DNA from: Dinoroseobacter sp049800775
Lineage (GTDB): Bacteria; Pseudomonadota; Alphaproteobacteria; Rhodobacterales; Rhodobacteraceae
Length of the DNA stretch: 64,000 bases
Assembly: GCF_049800775.1 (NCBI RefSeq)
Contig: NZ_JBNAFR010000004.1
Span: forward strand, 248,001-312,000
Direction: 5' to 3'
Both the position numbers and the translations under genes were made by a program. Under the pieces are notes generated by a model, which searched no databases, was not told where the DNA came from, and saw nothing but the letters and a program-made list of their open reading frames with translations. This document shows positions 1 to 8,430 of the stretch, one piece after another. How positions within the stretch are numbered: the first letter of the stretch is position 1; each line of letters opens with the position of its first letter.

Positions 1-742
1 CCACCCGGTTCTGCCGGTTCAACTCCGCCAGCACGCTGATCGCCAGATACGCGCCGGAGGAATGCCCCACGACGAGCACCTCATCCGCCCCCTCCTCTGC
101 TGCGGCCGCAATGGTCTCGGCGAACTCGGTCAAACGGGCGGCAAGCGGTGCCGGATATGCCCCGCCATCGCGTGCGGAATAGGCATAGTCGCGCATCAGG
201 TAATGGGCATAGAGCCAGCGATCCGCCCGGTAGCCCCCCTGCAGCACCGCAAGCCCCAGAACGAGCCCGCTCAGCCCGCCGAATACACCGCCAATCGCCC
301 CCCAGAGGGCGAAGCCCAGCCCCAGAGCCACAGCGAGCTGCCCAAGCAAGGCCACCACCGGGTAGAGCGCCGCGATCACAGGCCCCTTGCGCAATCGCGC
401 CAGTCGCCAGAGCGCACCGGAGCCGAGATAGATCCAGGCCGTGCGGAGAAGTGCAAGATATGACGCGGTCACACCGCCCTGCATCGAGGCCTGCACCAGA
501 TCGGACCAGACAAGCACAGTGACCGTGCTGTGAACCTCGGCGCCGCCTTCGGCAAACTGCACGGTCCAGCCCGTGCCGCCCGGTTGCCCCTGCAGGCTGA
601 GTTCATAGCCGCTGATCCTGGCTTGTGCGGCCCCTTCGCGACGATAGAGCTCGCGGTAGCGCCGGGGCGGAAACGGGTCATAGCCCGGCAGGTAGAACAC
701 CTTGCGCCGTCGCACCGGGGGGCCGGGGTTTGGGTCCGTCAT
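1..742 (-). CDS. Alpha/beta hydrolase-fold membrane protein, C-terminus outside window
   Basis: This open frame starts at the ATG on 742 (minus strand) and runs off the left edge after 247 codons. I read it by hand from the reverse complement. An N-terminal soluble part (with the motif VFYLPGYDPFPPRRY) is followed by a paired hydrophobic stretch at about residues 118-170, which looks like two membrane helices. A nucleophile elbow, VVGHSSGAYLA, follows near residue 230. GHSSGA matches the GxSxG serine of alpha/beta hydrolases. The fold call is seen from the motif. The substrate cannot be told, and the Asp/His of the triad would lie beyond the window. Its closest neighbour, tusA, is divergent. 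Confidence 0.75.
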   Translation of the reverse strand, partial: MTDPNPGPPVRRRKVFYLPGYDPFPPRRYRELYRREGAAQARISGYELSLQGQPGGTGWTVQFAEGGAEVHSTVTVLVWSDLVQASMQGGVTASYLALLRTAWIYLGSGALWRLARLRKGPVIAALYPVVALLGQLAVALGLGFALWGAIGGVFGGLSGLVLGLAVLQGGYRADRWLYAHYLMRDYAYSARDGGAYPAPLAARLTEFAETIAAAAEEGADEVLVVGHSSGAYLAISVLAELNRQNRV

Positions 743-875
743 GCTCTGCCTGTTCCGCGTCTGTCCTGAGACTAGCCGCCGGACTATCCTTTGAACAGGT
801 AAACGGCAGATTAACACATAGCCGCGGCACAGCTTTTCGCGTGCGGTTCCCGGCGGGCTTGGCTAGAACAGGGCC

Positions 876-1103
876 ATGAGCAATCCAATTGAACTCGACG
901 CCCGGGGGCTGCTATGCCCCCTCCCCGTGCTCAAGGTCCGCAAGCGGCTGAAATCCCTGCCCAGCGGGACGGAGCTGCATCTTTTGGCGGATGATCCGGC
1001 GGCCATCGTGGATGTGCCCCATTACTGCGCCGAGAGCGGGCATGCCCTGCTCCGCCAGAGCGATGAGGGCGACGCGCAGCTCTACGTGATCCGGAAGTCC
1101 TGA
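876..1103 (+). CDS. tusA: TusA-family sulfurtransferase / sulfur-carrier protein
   Basis: A 75-residue protein with the family signature LDARGLLCPLPVLKVRK near the N-terminus. The cysteine of the CPxP motif (about residue 15) is the persulfide-carrying residue in TusA/SirA proteins. TusA relays sulfur from cysteine desulfurase to acceptors such as tRNA 2-thiouridine, molybdenum-cofactor or dissimilatory sulfur pathways. Length and motif are typical of the family. It is a single gene between the divergent hydrolase and the convergent rne terminator, so the sequence does not show which sulfur pathway it serves. The ATG follows an AGGGCC stretch acting as a modest ribosome-binding site. Confidence 0.9.
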   Translation: MSNPIELDARGLLCPLPVLKVRKRLKSLPSGTELHLLADDPAAIVDVPHYCAESGHALLRQSDEGDAQLYVIRKS

Positions 1104-1146
1104 TCCCCGAGAACCAAATCCCCCCTGCGAGCATGCCCCTCAATTG

Positions 1147-1172
1147 AAAAACGCGCCCGAAGGCGCGTTCTC
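1147..1172 (-). terminator. Rho-independent terminator of rne
   Basis: Read on the minus strand just after the rne stop, AACGCGCC and GGCGCGTT pair around a UUCG tetraloop and are followed by TTTTTC. The stem, the stable tetraloop and the T-run together make a classical intrinsic terminator. Confidence 0.85.
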
Positions 1173-1176
1173 AAGA

Positions 1177-4100
1177 TCAGCGGGACATGGACCACCAGCC
1201 CCGGCGTTTCGGCTTGTCCGAGGCGGGTTCCGGCTCGGGTGCGGCGGCAACGTCTTCTGCCACGGGTGCAGGTTCGGCTTCGGGTTCCGGCGCGACATCA
1301 GATGCCGTTTCCGCCTCAGGCTCGGCCTCGGGTTCGGGCGCGGGCTCAGGCTCGGGAGTGTCCTCCGCCACGGGCGCTTCCGCGACCAATTCCTCTGCGA
1401 CCGGCGCGGCTGTCTCCTCGGCGGGCTCGGCGACAGCCTCCTCCACCTCGGTGTCTGCAACCTCGGGCTCTGCTTCTGCCGCAGGCGCCTCTTCGGCAGC
1501 CGCATCTACTGGGACCGGTGCATCTTCCGCAGGCGCTTCGGGCGCGGCGGATTTGGTCTCCGGTGCGGCCTCGGCTTCTTCTGTCGGTGCCTCGGTCGCG
1601 TTTTCGGCCTCGGCGCTCGCGGATTTCCGACGGCGACGACGCCGCCGCTTGGGCTTGGCCTCTTCGGTGCTGTCCGTGTCGGCCTCGGGATCCGCAGGGG
1701 TCTCGATCTCGGCAGCGGCTGCCTCGGACGGTGCGTCATCCGAATTGGCGGCCTCATCCGATGTGGACGAGCCGTCCGATCCTTCACCGCCATTGCCCCG
1801 ACGCCGACGCCGGCGACGACGACGCTTGCGCGGCGCGCCATCCTCCGAGGCCTCTTCGGGTGCGGGGGCGGCTTCAGCCTCCGCCTCGACCTCGGCCTCT
1901 TCGACGATCTCGGCCTCTTCGACCTCATCGGCGGCGGAGGTATCGATGGAAATCACGGGCGCTTCGATCTCGACCACCTTGCGGGTGGCGGTCTTGAACT
2001 TGTCGATGGTGAAATCCGCCCCGGAAAGATCCGTGGACGCCTCGAGCCGCACGGCCATGCCGTAACGCCCCTCGATCAGCGCGATATGCTCGCGCTTCTC
2101 GTTGAAGAGGTAGTTGATGACATTGATCGGCGCCTTGACCAGCACTTCGCGGACCCGGCGGCGCATGCCCTCTTCTTCGAGCGCGCGGATGATCGACAGG
2201 GCCAGCGAGTTGTCCGACCGGATCAGGCCGGTGCCATGGCAATGGTTGCAGGGCTGCGTGGTGATCTCGAGCATGCCCGGGCGCAGACGCTGACGCGACA
2301 TCTCCAACAGGCCAAAGCCCGAGATCCGGCCCACCTGAATGCGGGCGCGGTCGGTCTTGAGCTTGTCCTTGAGACGCTTCTCGACCGCGGTGTTGTTGCG
2401 CCGCTCTTCCATGTCGATGAAATCGATCACGATCAGACCGGCCAGGTCGCGCAGGCGGACCTGACGGGCGACTTCCTCGGCGGCCTCGAGATTGGTCTTG
2501 AGCGCGGTCTCTTCGATGGAGCCCTCTTTCGTCGCCCGTCCCGAGTTCACGTCGATCGCCACCAGCGCTTCGGTCACGCCGATCACCAGATAGCCGCCGG
2601 ACTTGAGCTGAACGGTCGGGTTGAACATCCCCGCGAGATAGCTTTCGACCTGGTAGCGGGCGAAAAGCGGCAGGTTGTCCTCGTAGAGCTTCACGTTCTT
2701 GGCGTGGGACGGCATGAGCATCTTCATGAAGTCCTTGGCCACGCGGTAGCCCGCCTCGCCCTCGACCAGCACCTCGTCGATATCGCGGCTGTAGAGGTCG
2801 CGGATCGAGCGCTTGACGAGGTTGCCCTCTTCATAGATCGGCGCGGGCGCGATGGATTTCAGGGTCAGATCGCGGATCTGTTCCCACAAGCGTTTGAGGT
2901 AGTCATAGTCGCGCTTGATCTCGGTCTTGGTGCGCTTGGCGCCGGCTGTCCGCACGATGAGACCCGCGCCGCGCGGCACTTCGATCTCGGACGCGATCTC
3001 CTTGAGCTTCTTGCGGTCGGCGGCATTGGTGATCTTGCGGCTGATCCCGCCCCCGCGCGCGGTGTTGGGCATGAGCACGCAGTAGCGGCCCGCAAGGCTC
3101 AGATAGGTGGTCAGGGCCGCGCCCTTGTTGCCACGCTCTTCCTTAACGACCTGCACCAGAAGGACCTGACGGACCTTGATGACTTCCTGGATCTTGTAGC
3201 GGCGTTCGCGGCGCTGACGGGGGCGGCGGATTTCCTCGGCCACATCCTCGTCGGCGACATCTTCGATGCCGTCATCGCCCTCTCTCTCGGCGCTGTCCGC
3301 CGAGGTTTCGGTCTCGGCATCGCTCTCGGTCTCGGCGGCCTTCGACTTGCTCCGGCGCCGCGAACGGCGACGCTTGGGCTTTTCCTCGGGCGCCGGGTCT
3401 TCGGCGGTCTCGTCATCGTCGGATCCACTGCCCAGAAAGGGCAGCGGGCCATCCTCCTCAGAGGAATCCACCAGGTCCATACCGGGGATCGAGCGGTTCT
3501 CGGCGGCGTCTTCGGCAACCGGCGCGGCCGGCGCATCTGCTTCGGCGTCTGTGGCGGGCGCCTCTTCGGCGGCGGCCTCTTCTGCAGCGGGCTCCGCGAC
3601 CGGCGTCTCTTCGACCGGTGCGTCCTCGGCCACGGCCTCCGGCGCCGCGTCTGCGGGCGCGTCGGATGCAGCGTCAGCCTCCGCCTCGTCGGGGTCCTTG
3701 ACCTCGGCGTCGGAGGTTACGACCGGGTCTTCGCCCTCGATGGCATGGGCCATGGGGGCACGCGGGGTGTCATCACCTTCGTCGCTGTCATCGCCCTCGG
3801 TGGTCTCGCCCTCTGCGGCGGCCTCGGCGGTTTCGTCTTCTGGCGCTGCGGCGTCGGCTTCGGCATCCTCTGCCGGGGCAGATTCTGCCTCCTCAGCAGC
3901 AGGTGCTTCGGCCTCGTCCGCGACGGCCTCCTCAGCCGCAGCCTCCTCGGCGGGGGCTGCGTCCTCGGCTACGGCCTCAGACGGGGCGGCCTCGGTCTCG
4001 GCCGTCTCGGGTTCTGCAGAGGTGTCTTCCGCAGCAGTGTCTGTCTCGGCCTCAGCGGCGTCCTCAGCTGCCGCGGTGTCGGCCTTGGCCTCCTCGGTCG

Positions 4101-4473
4101 CGGCCTCGGCGGCGGTGTCGGATTTCTTACGGCGGCGGGAGCGGCGCTTCTTGGGCTTTTCCTCTTCTTCCGCGTCGGCCTCGGCAAAGGCCATTTCCTC
4201 GGCCAGAAGGGCCTCGCGATCCGCGACCGGGATCTGGTAGTAGTCCGGGTGGATCTCGGAAAAGGCGAGGAAGCCGTGGCGGTTGCCGCCATAGTCCACG
4301 AAGGCCGCCTGCAAAGACGGCTCCACCCGTGTGACTTTTGCGAGATAGATATTTCCGGCGAGCTGCCGTTTGTTTACGGATTCAAAGTCGAATTCCTCGA
4401 CCTTCGTTCCGTCAACCACCACGACGCGGGTCTCCTCCGCGTGGGTGGCGTCGATAAGCATCTTCTTAGCCAT
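1177..4473 (-). CDS. rne: Ribonuclease E with large acidic insert in the S1 domain
   Basis: Endoribonuclease E, scaffold of the RNA degradosome, 1098 residues from the start MAKKMLIDATHAEE. An ATG five codons upstream is possible, but the MAKKML start is the family one. The S1 domain begins near residue 38 and is split by an acidic, Ala/Glu/Ser-rich insert at about residues 95-425 that carries Arg-rich patches. S1 resumes at VVKEERGNKGAALTTYLSLAG. Catalytic aspartates are seen in VAIDVNSGRATKEG and GLIVIDFIDMEERRN (about residue 680), and the Zn-link in CNHCHGTG (about residue 741). A second acidic/arginine-rich tail (about residue 830 on) ends in KPKRRGWWSMSR. In other alphaproteobacteria a GWW C-terminus binds PNPase, so it probably does so here too. 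The expression context is a single gene with its own leader and terminator. Confidence 0.95.
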   Translation of the reverse strand: MAKKMLIDATHAEETRVVVVDGTKVEEFDFESVNKRQLAGNIYLAKVTRVEPSLQAAFVDYGGNRHGFLAFSEIHPDYYQIPVADREALLAEEMAFAEADAEEEEKPKKRRSRRRKKSDTAAEAATEEAKADTAAAEDAAEAETDTAAEDTSAEPETAETEAAPSEAVAEDAAPAEEAAAEEAVADEAEAPAAEEAESAPAEDAEADAAAPEDETAEAAAEGETTEGDDSDEGDDTPRAPMAHAIEGEDPVVTSDAEVKDPDEAEADAASDAPADAAPEAVAEDAPVEETPVAEPAAEEAAAEEAPATDAEADAPAAPVAEDAAENRSIPGMDLVDSSEEDGPLPFLGSGSDDDETAEDPAPEEKPKRRRSRRRSKSKAAETESDAETETSADSAEREGDDGIEDVADEDVAEEIRRPRQRRERRYKIQEVIKVRQVLLVQVVKEERGNKGAALTTYLSLAGRYCVLMPNTARGGGISRKITNAADRKKLKEIASEIEVPRGAGLIVRTAGAKRTKTEIKRDYDYLKRLWEQIRDLTLKSIAPAPIYEEGNLVKRSIRDLYSRDIDEVLVEGEAGYRVAKDFMKMLMPSHAKNVKLYEDNLPLFARYQVESYLAGMFNPTVQLKSGGYLVIGVTEALVAIDVNSGRATKEGSIEETALKTNLEAAEEVARQVRLRDLAGLIVIDFIDMEERRNNTAVEKRLKDKLKTDRARIQVGRISGFGLLEMSRQRLRPGMLEITTQPCNHCHGTGLIRSDNSLALSIIRALEEEGMRRRVREVLVKAPINVINYLFNEKREHIALIEGRYGMAVRLEASTDLSGADFTIDKFKTATRKVVEIEAPVISIDTSAADEVEEAEIVEEAEVEAEAEAAPAPEEASEDGAPRKRRRRRRRRRGNGGEGSDGSSTSDEAANSDDAPSEAAAAEIETPADPEADTDSTEEAKPKRRRRRRRKSASAEAENATEAPTEEAEAAPETKSAAPEAPAEDAPVPVDAAAEEAPAAEAEPEVADTEVEEAVAEPAEETAAPVAEELVAEAPVAEDTPEPEPAPEPEAEPEAETASDVAPEPEAEPAPVAEDVAAAPEPEPASDKPKRRGWWSMSR

Positions 4474-4988
4474 GGTGTCTTTCTGCACGAACGCCTCGCG
4501 CCAGGGGGCGCGAGGCCCGATGACATGCTGTTCGTGGATCGTTGTGCAATGGGGGCCGCGCGGCGCAGGGCAGCAACGGGGAGTGTCCCGTTCACCTTGG
4601 CTTGTGGTTGCAAATCGAATTGCAAAGCCGGTCTGCTCGCCTCGTCGCGGTACATCGCGTTTCTCCGGCCCTTGCGGGCCAATCTAACTCCGCACGGTAC
4701 GTCATGCGGCATGAACCGGGACCGGCTACTGCGGCATGGGTGCGCGCATGTGCCAGACCCCTGAAAACACTGCGCCTTGTGCAAATCGGCTTGGTTGCCG
4801 CGATCTGGACGAGGGTGCAGGTAAACCTGAAACCGGACGGCACCGCCACACTGTCGGCGGGCGCCCGTTCGCCTAGATAAGTCCAGTAGGCACCAAAACA
4901 CAATGATTGTTTTGCGCGATCCACCGGGCAATGAGACGCAAGAGGGCGACCCGAAGGCCGCCCCATGTTCGCGTTAACAATTTTGTCC
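4474..4988 (-). promoter_or_regulatory. rne promoter and about 390-nt 5' leader
   Basis: The 500-base gap upstream of rne has no convincing gene. On the minus strand a sigma70-like promoter is visible: TTGTGT (4903-4898), a 17-base spacer and TTATCT (4880-4875). A start near 4868 would give a leader of about 395 nt before the rne ATG at 4473. A long leader is what RNase E genes use for autoregulation in other bacteria. The promoter match is seen in the sequence; autoregulation is inference. The part nearest 4988 also holds the TRAP operon terminator. Confidence 0.5.
4942..4966 (-). terminator. Hairpin after the TRAP operon
   Basis: On the minus strand, 20-40 bases after the dctM stop, GGGCGGCC and GGTCGCCC pair (one G-U) around a TTCG loop and are followed by CTCTTG. 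The T-run is poor, so this may be a weak or Rho-assisted terminator. Confidence 0.5.
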
Positions 4989-7343
4989 TCAATTTCCGAG
5001 AAGGTTGGGGACAATCGTCACCACACCGGGGAACAGCCAGAGCATCGCCAGTGCCGCCACCTGGATCACCACGAAGGGCAAAACACCGCGATAGATATGG
5101 CCCGTGGTCACTGAGGGTGGCGCCACCCCGCGCAGGTAGAAGAGCGCGAATCCGAAGGGCGGGGTCAGGAACGAGGTCTGCAGGTTCACGGCGATCATGA
5201 TCGTCACCCATTTCGGGTCCATCGTGCCGCCATAGATCACCGGCCCCACGATCGGGATGACGATGTAGATGATCTCGAGGAAGTCGAGCACGAAGCCGAG
5301 GATGAACAGCACCAGCATCACGATCAGGAACACCACGAGCTCGTTGTCGAAGCTGCGCAGGAATTGCTGGATGTAGTGCTCACCACCAAAGGAGATCACC
5401 ACGAGGTTCAGCAGCTGCGAACCGATGAGGATCGTGAAGACCATGCTCGTGACCTTGGCGGTCTCGCGCACCACCGGGCTCAGCACGCCCCGGGTGAAGA
5501 GCACCCAGCAGGAATAGAGCAGGCCGAGCACCGCCACGTGATAAGCGGCTTGGGCGATGATGATCGCGACCCAGTCCTCAAAGGCGACATTCGCCACCCC
5601 CGTGCGCAGGTCGAAATTGATGCCGATCACGATCATGATGACCAGCGCAAAAGAAGCACCGATGATCAGCTTGGCCGATTTCTCGTCCTCGCGCAGCTTG
5701 CGATAGGCCGCGAGCATGATCGCCCCCCCTGCCCCAAGCGCGGCGGCCGGGGTCGGGTTGGTGATCCCGCCCAGGATCGAGCCCAGCACCGCCACGATCA
5801 GGACGAGCGGCGGAAAGACCACGCGGATCAGATCGTTCTTGCCGAGCCGCGCCACCGCCGTGCGACAGCCATAGAGCACCATCAGGAACGGAATCGCCAT
5901 CAGCATGAAACTGCCCCCGGCGGACATGGTCGCCGGGATCAGCACCGCATCTACCGCAAAGGCCAGAACCACCCCGGCCCCGCCAATGATCAGCGGCAGC
6001 GGATTGGCCGAGGGGGCCACACCCCGCGCCACGATCAGCGTCAGGGCAAAGAGCAGGAAGAAGATGGTCATGCCGCTGCCGATGGGCGCGATATTGGCCA
6101 GACGCTCGGCCTTGGCGGCCTCAAGCTCCTCGGGCGTCAGGTCGCGCCGCTCGGTCGCCCCGCCGGAGCTGGCGATCTCTTCGGCCTGGGCCACGGCGCG
6201 ATCCCATTTCTCTTGTCCGTGCAGCTCGATCATCGAGGCCTGACAGATGGGGCTGACATTGGTGCGCAGCTCGGCCGAAGCGCCGACCTCGGTTACGGTC
6301 GAGACCGTGGTCGATTGCGACCCGATCAGCCCGACATTCATCGCCAGCAGGATCGCCGCGATCAGGCCGAAGGGCGCAAAGAGGAACCAGGTCAGCGCCT
6401 CGTTGCGGGTGATGATCTCGCCCGTCGGACGGTCACTGATCACCGGCGGCGCCTTGGACGGGTTGAAGGCGGCAAAGCCGAAGGCATAGAGCGCATAGAG
6501 CAGCGCCAGCATCACCCCCGGCAGCACCGCCGCCTGAAAGAGTGTGCCGACCGAGAGCACCGCAGGCTCCCCGAGGAAGGTCAGCGCATCGGTACAGCCC
6601 GCGATCTGGGCGCGTTTCTCCTGCCCCGTGGCGTACATGTCGCCCGCAAGCGTGCCGAGCAGAACGATCACGATGGAGGGCGGAATGATCTGCCCCAGCG
6701 TGCCCGAGGCCGCGATGACCCCGGTCGAAAGCTCCTTGGAATAGCCATTGCGCAGCATGGTCGGCAGGGCCAGCAGGCCCATGGTCACCACGGTCGCGCC
6801 CACGATCCCGGTGGAGGCCGCGAGGAACGCGCCCACCACTACAATCGACACCGCCAGACCGCCGGGCAGCGGGCCAAAGACACGCGCCATGGTGGTCAGC
6901 AGGTCATTGGCGATTTTCGAGCGTTCCAGCGTGATGCCCATCATCACGAACATCAGCACGGCGAGCAGGGTCTCGATGCTCTGGCCCGCGATCACCCGCT
7001 CGTTCAGCCGGTTCACGATGAAGGACAGGTTGCGGTCCATCGCCTGTTCCCAGCCCCCCGGGAAGAGATGTTCCTCGATCCGTGGGAGTTCGGGGTACCT
7101 GAAGACGCTGATCGCCTCGCGCGCCACGCCCTCGGCAATCAGGGCTGCGTATTCCGGGCTCTGGGTGTTGATCGCCTGATGTATCAGCAGGCCCGCACTG
7201 TCGAGCGCGGCGATGATCCCGAAGGAGATCACCCCCGCCCCGCCGATTGCAAAGGCCACGGGGAAGCCCGACATGATCCCGCCAAACAGGCACAGGAACA
7301 CGATGATCAGGCCAACTTCGATGCCATCCAGTCCAAAAATCAT
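4989..7343 (-). CDS. dctM: TRAP transporter large permease, extended DctM type
   Basis: The membrane subunit that moves a small organic acid across the inner membrane using an ion gradient, working with DctQ and DctP. At 784 residues it is far longer than the usual 430 or so. The N-terminus (LIIVFLCLFGGIMSGFPVAF) and the blocks FLAASTGIVGATVVTMGLLA and ASGTLGQIIPPSIVIVLLG are DctM hallmarks. Two soluble stretches interrupt the membrane segments. One lies at about residues 52-111; the other, at about 338-428, is rich in Glu/Ala. Extended DctM proteins are known among marine Rhodobacteraceae. It starts 18 bases after the dctQ stop and is the last gene of the operon. Confidence 0.9.
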   Translation of the reverse strand: MIFGLDGIEVGLIIVFLCLFGGIMSGFPVAFAIGGAGVISFGIIAALDSAGLLIHQAINTQSPEYAALIAEGVAREAISVFRYPELPRIEEHLFPGGWEQAMDRNLSFIVNRLNERVIAGQSIETLLAVLMFVMMGITLERSKIANDLLTTMARVFGPLPGGLAVSIVVVGAFLAASTGIVGATVVTMGLLALPTMLRNGYSKELSTGVIAASGTLGQIIPPSIVIVLLGTLAGDMYATGQEKRAQIAGCTDALTFLGEPAVLSVGTLFQAAVLPGVMLALLYALYAFGFAAFNPSKAPPVISDRPTGEIITRNEALTWFLFAPFGLIAAILLAMNVGLIGSQSTTVSTVTEVGASAELRTNVSPICQASMIELHGQEKWDRAVAQAEEIASSGGATERRDLTPEELEAAKAERLANIAPIGSGMTIFFLLFALTLIVARGVAPSANPLPLIIGGAGVVLAFAVDAVLIPATMSAGGSFMLMAIPFLMVLYGCRTAVARLGKNDLIRVVFPPLVLIVAVLGSILGGITNPTPAAALGAGGAIMLAAYRKLREDEKSAKLIIGASFALVIMIVIGINFDLRTGVANVAFEDWVAIIIAQAAYHVAVLGLLYSCWVLFTRGVLSPVVRETAKVTSMVFTILIGSQLLNLVVISFGGEHYIQQFLRSFDNELVVFLIVMLVLFILGFVLDFLEIIYIVIPIVGPVIYGGTMDPKWVTIMIAVNLQTSFLTPPFGFALFYLRGVAPPSVTTGHIYRGVLPFVVIQVAALAMLWLFPGVVTIVPNLLGN

Positions 7344-7361
7344 GATGTGATGTCCCGTGCC

Positions 7362-8315
7362 CTAGTGGATTTCTGCGACGCGCTCGGCGTCTTCATCACC
7401 CAAGGCATCCTTGTCGTGATATTTGCCCAGGCTCTTCTCGCCCTCGCGCAGCTCCATGAAGGAACGCAGGAAGAACGCGACCGCCTGCAAAAAGACCATG
7501 GCCACGAAGAGGCAGATCAGGATCTTGAACAGGAAATAGCCGTTGAAGCCCTGGGGGCTGAAGCCGACGGTTTCGACATTCCAGCGCACAGCCCGCGCCT
7601 TGAGCAGCATCCGGTCGAACGGGTCGGAGGCCGAGATTTTCGGCGTAATCAGGTGGCGCCACATGAAGAACCATGAATAGAGCCAGATCAGCACCATGGC
7701 GGGCATCATGAAGATGACGCTGCCGACCATGTCGATGATCTTCTTGGTGCGGTGGCGGACCACGGAATAGACCAGATCCACGCGCACATGCCCGCCCTGC
7801 ACGAAGGTATAGGCGCAACACAGGCATACGACGATGGCGTTATAAAGCTTCAGCTCTTCGCCGAACCAGCTCAGATCCTTGGTAAAGGTATAGCCGAAGG
7901 GCCCGATCGAGATCTGGCTGACCAGAAAGAAGCGCTGCAAAAGCACGATCAGGATCTGCTGCAGCACCATCAAAAGCCCGGCCCAGGCCGCGAAGCGCCC
8001 GACGATATTGGCAAACCCTTCGAGCCCGATGACCATGCCCCACATGGCGCGCGGCTTGGCGATGCCGATCCCGATGGCGATCAGGAAGAGCGTGAAGATG
8101 AAGAAGAAGAACTCCACCGAGGCGCCGTAATAGGCAAAACGCATGAGCGCCTGCTTGTCCTCGGTCGTCTCCAGCCCGCCGATCCAGCCCAGCCACTGGC
8201 TTGGGTTCGCGATGGCCCAGCCCGTGTTCACGATGGCCTGGCCTATATTCTGGATCACCCACCAGATGCCCCCGGCAAGACTGGCAAGAAGGTTCGGATC
8301 TGCTTCGGTCTCCAT
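7362..8315 (-). CDS. dctQ: TRAP transporter small permease DctQ
   Basis: Small membrane subunit of the TRAP transporter, 317 residues from the ATG at 8315. I chose this start because GGGGGA sits seven bases before it; an ATG at 8336 has no visible ribosome-binding site. The protein shows several hydrophobic helices and the DctQ signature GGHVRVDLVYSVV in the second half. Like its partner DctM it is longer than the classical DctQ of about 170-200 residues, with an N-terminal extension of about 110 residues. It lies between dctP and dctM and is separated from dctP by a strong stem-loop. Confidence 0.9.
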   Translation of the reverse strand: METEADPNLLASLAGGIWWVIQNIGQAIVNTGWAIANPSQWLGWIGGLETTEDKQALMRFAYYGASVEFFFFIFTLFLIAIGIGIAKPRAMWGMVIGLEGFANIVGRFAAWAGLLMVLQQILIVLLQRFFLVSQISIGPFGYTFTKDLSWFGEELKLYNAIVVCLCCAYTFVQGGHVRVDLVYSVVRHRTKKIIDMVGSVIFMMPAMVLIWLYSWFFMWRHLITPKISASDPFDRMLLKARAVRWNVETVGFSPQGFNGYFLFKILICLFVAMVFLQAVAFFLRSFMELREGEKSLGKYHDKDALGDEDAERVAEIH

Positions 8316-8385
8316 CGGCGGTCCCCCGGTCGTCATGCTGCGCGTCTGTCGGTTATCCGATCTGCTGCGCGGTGCTGTCTATGTG

Positions 8386-8412
8386 GCAAAGGCCCCACCG
8401 GGGGGCCTTTGC
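8386..8412 (-). promoter_or_regulatory. Intercistronic stem-loop between dctP and dctQ
   Basis: An 11-base perfect stem (GCAAAGGCCCC at 8386-8396 with 8402-8412) and a 5-base loop lie between the dctP stop and dctQ. There is no T-run after it on the minus strand. It therefore probably stabilises the dctP mRNA end or partially attenuates transcription, giving more binding protein than permease. Such a stem-loop is known after dctP in TRAP operons. Confidence 0.65.
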
Positions 8413-8430
8413 AGATCGTATCGGGTTGTG

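Noticed and set aside
1144..4764. A 1206-residue open frame on the plus strand
   Set aside because: It is antisense to rne. The acidic GC-rich repeats of rne leave the opposite strand open, and the translation is Gly/Arg-rich without family features.
5364..7676. A 770-residue open frame on the plus strand
   Set aside because: It is antisense to dctM and dctQ, which have TRAP motifs.
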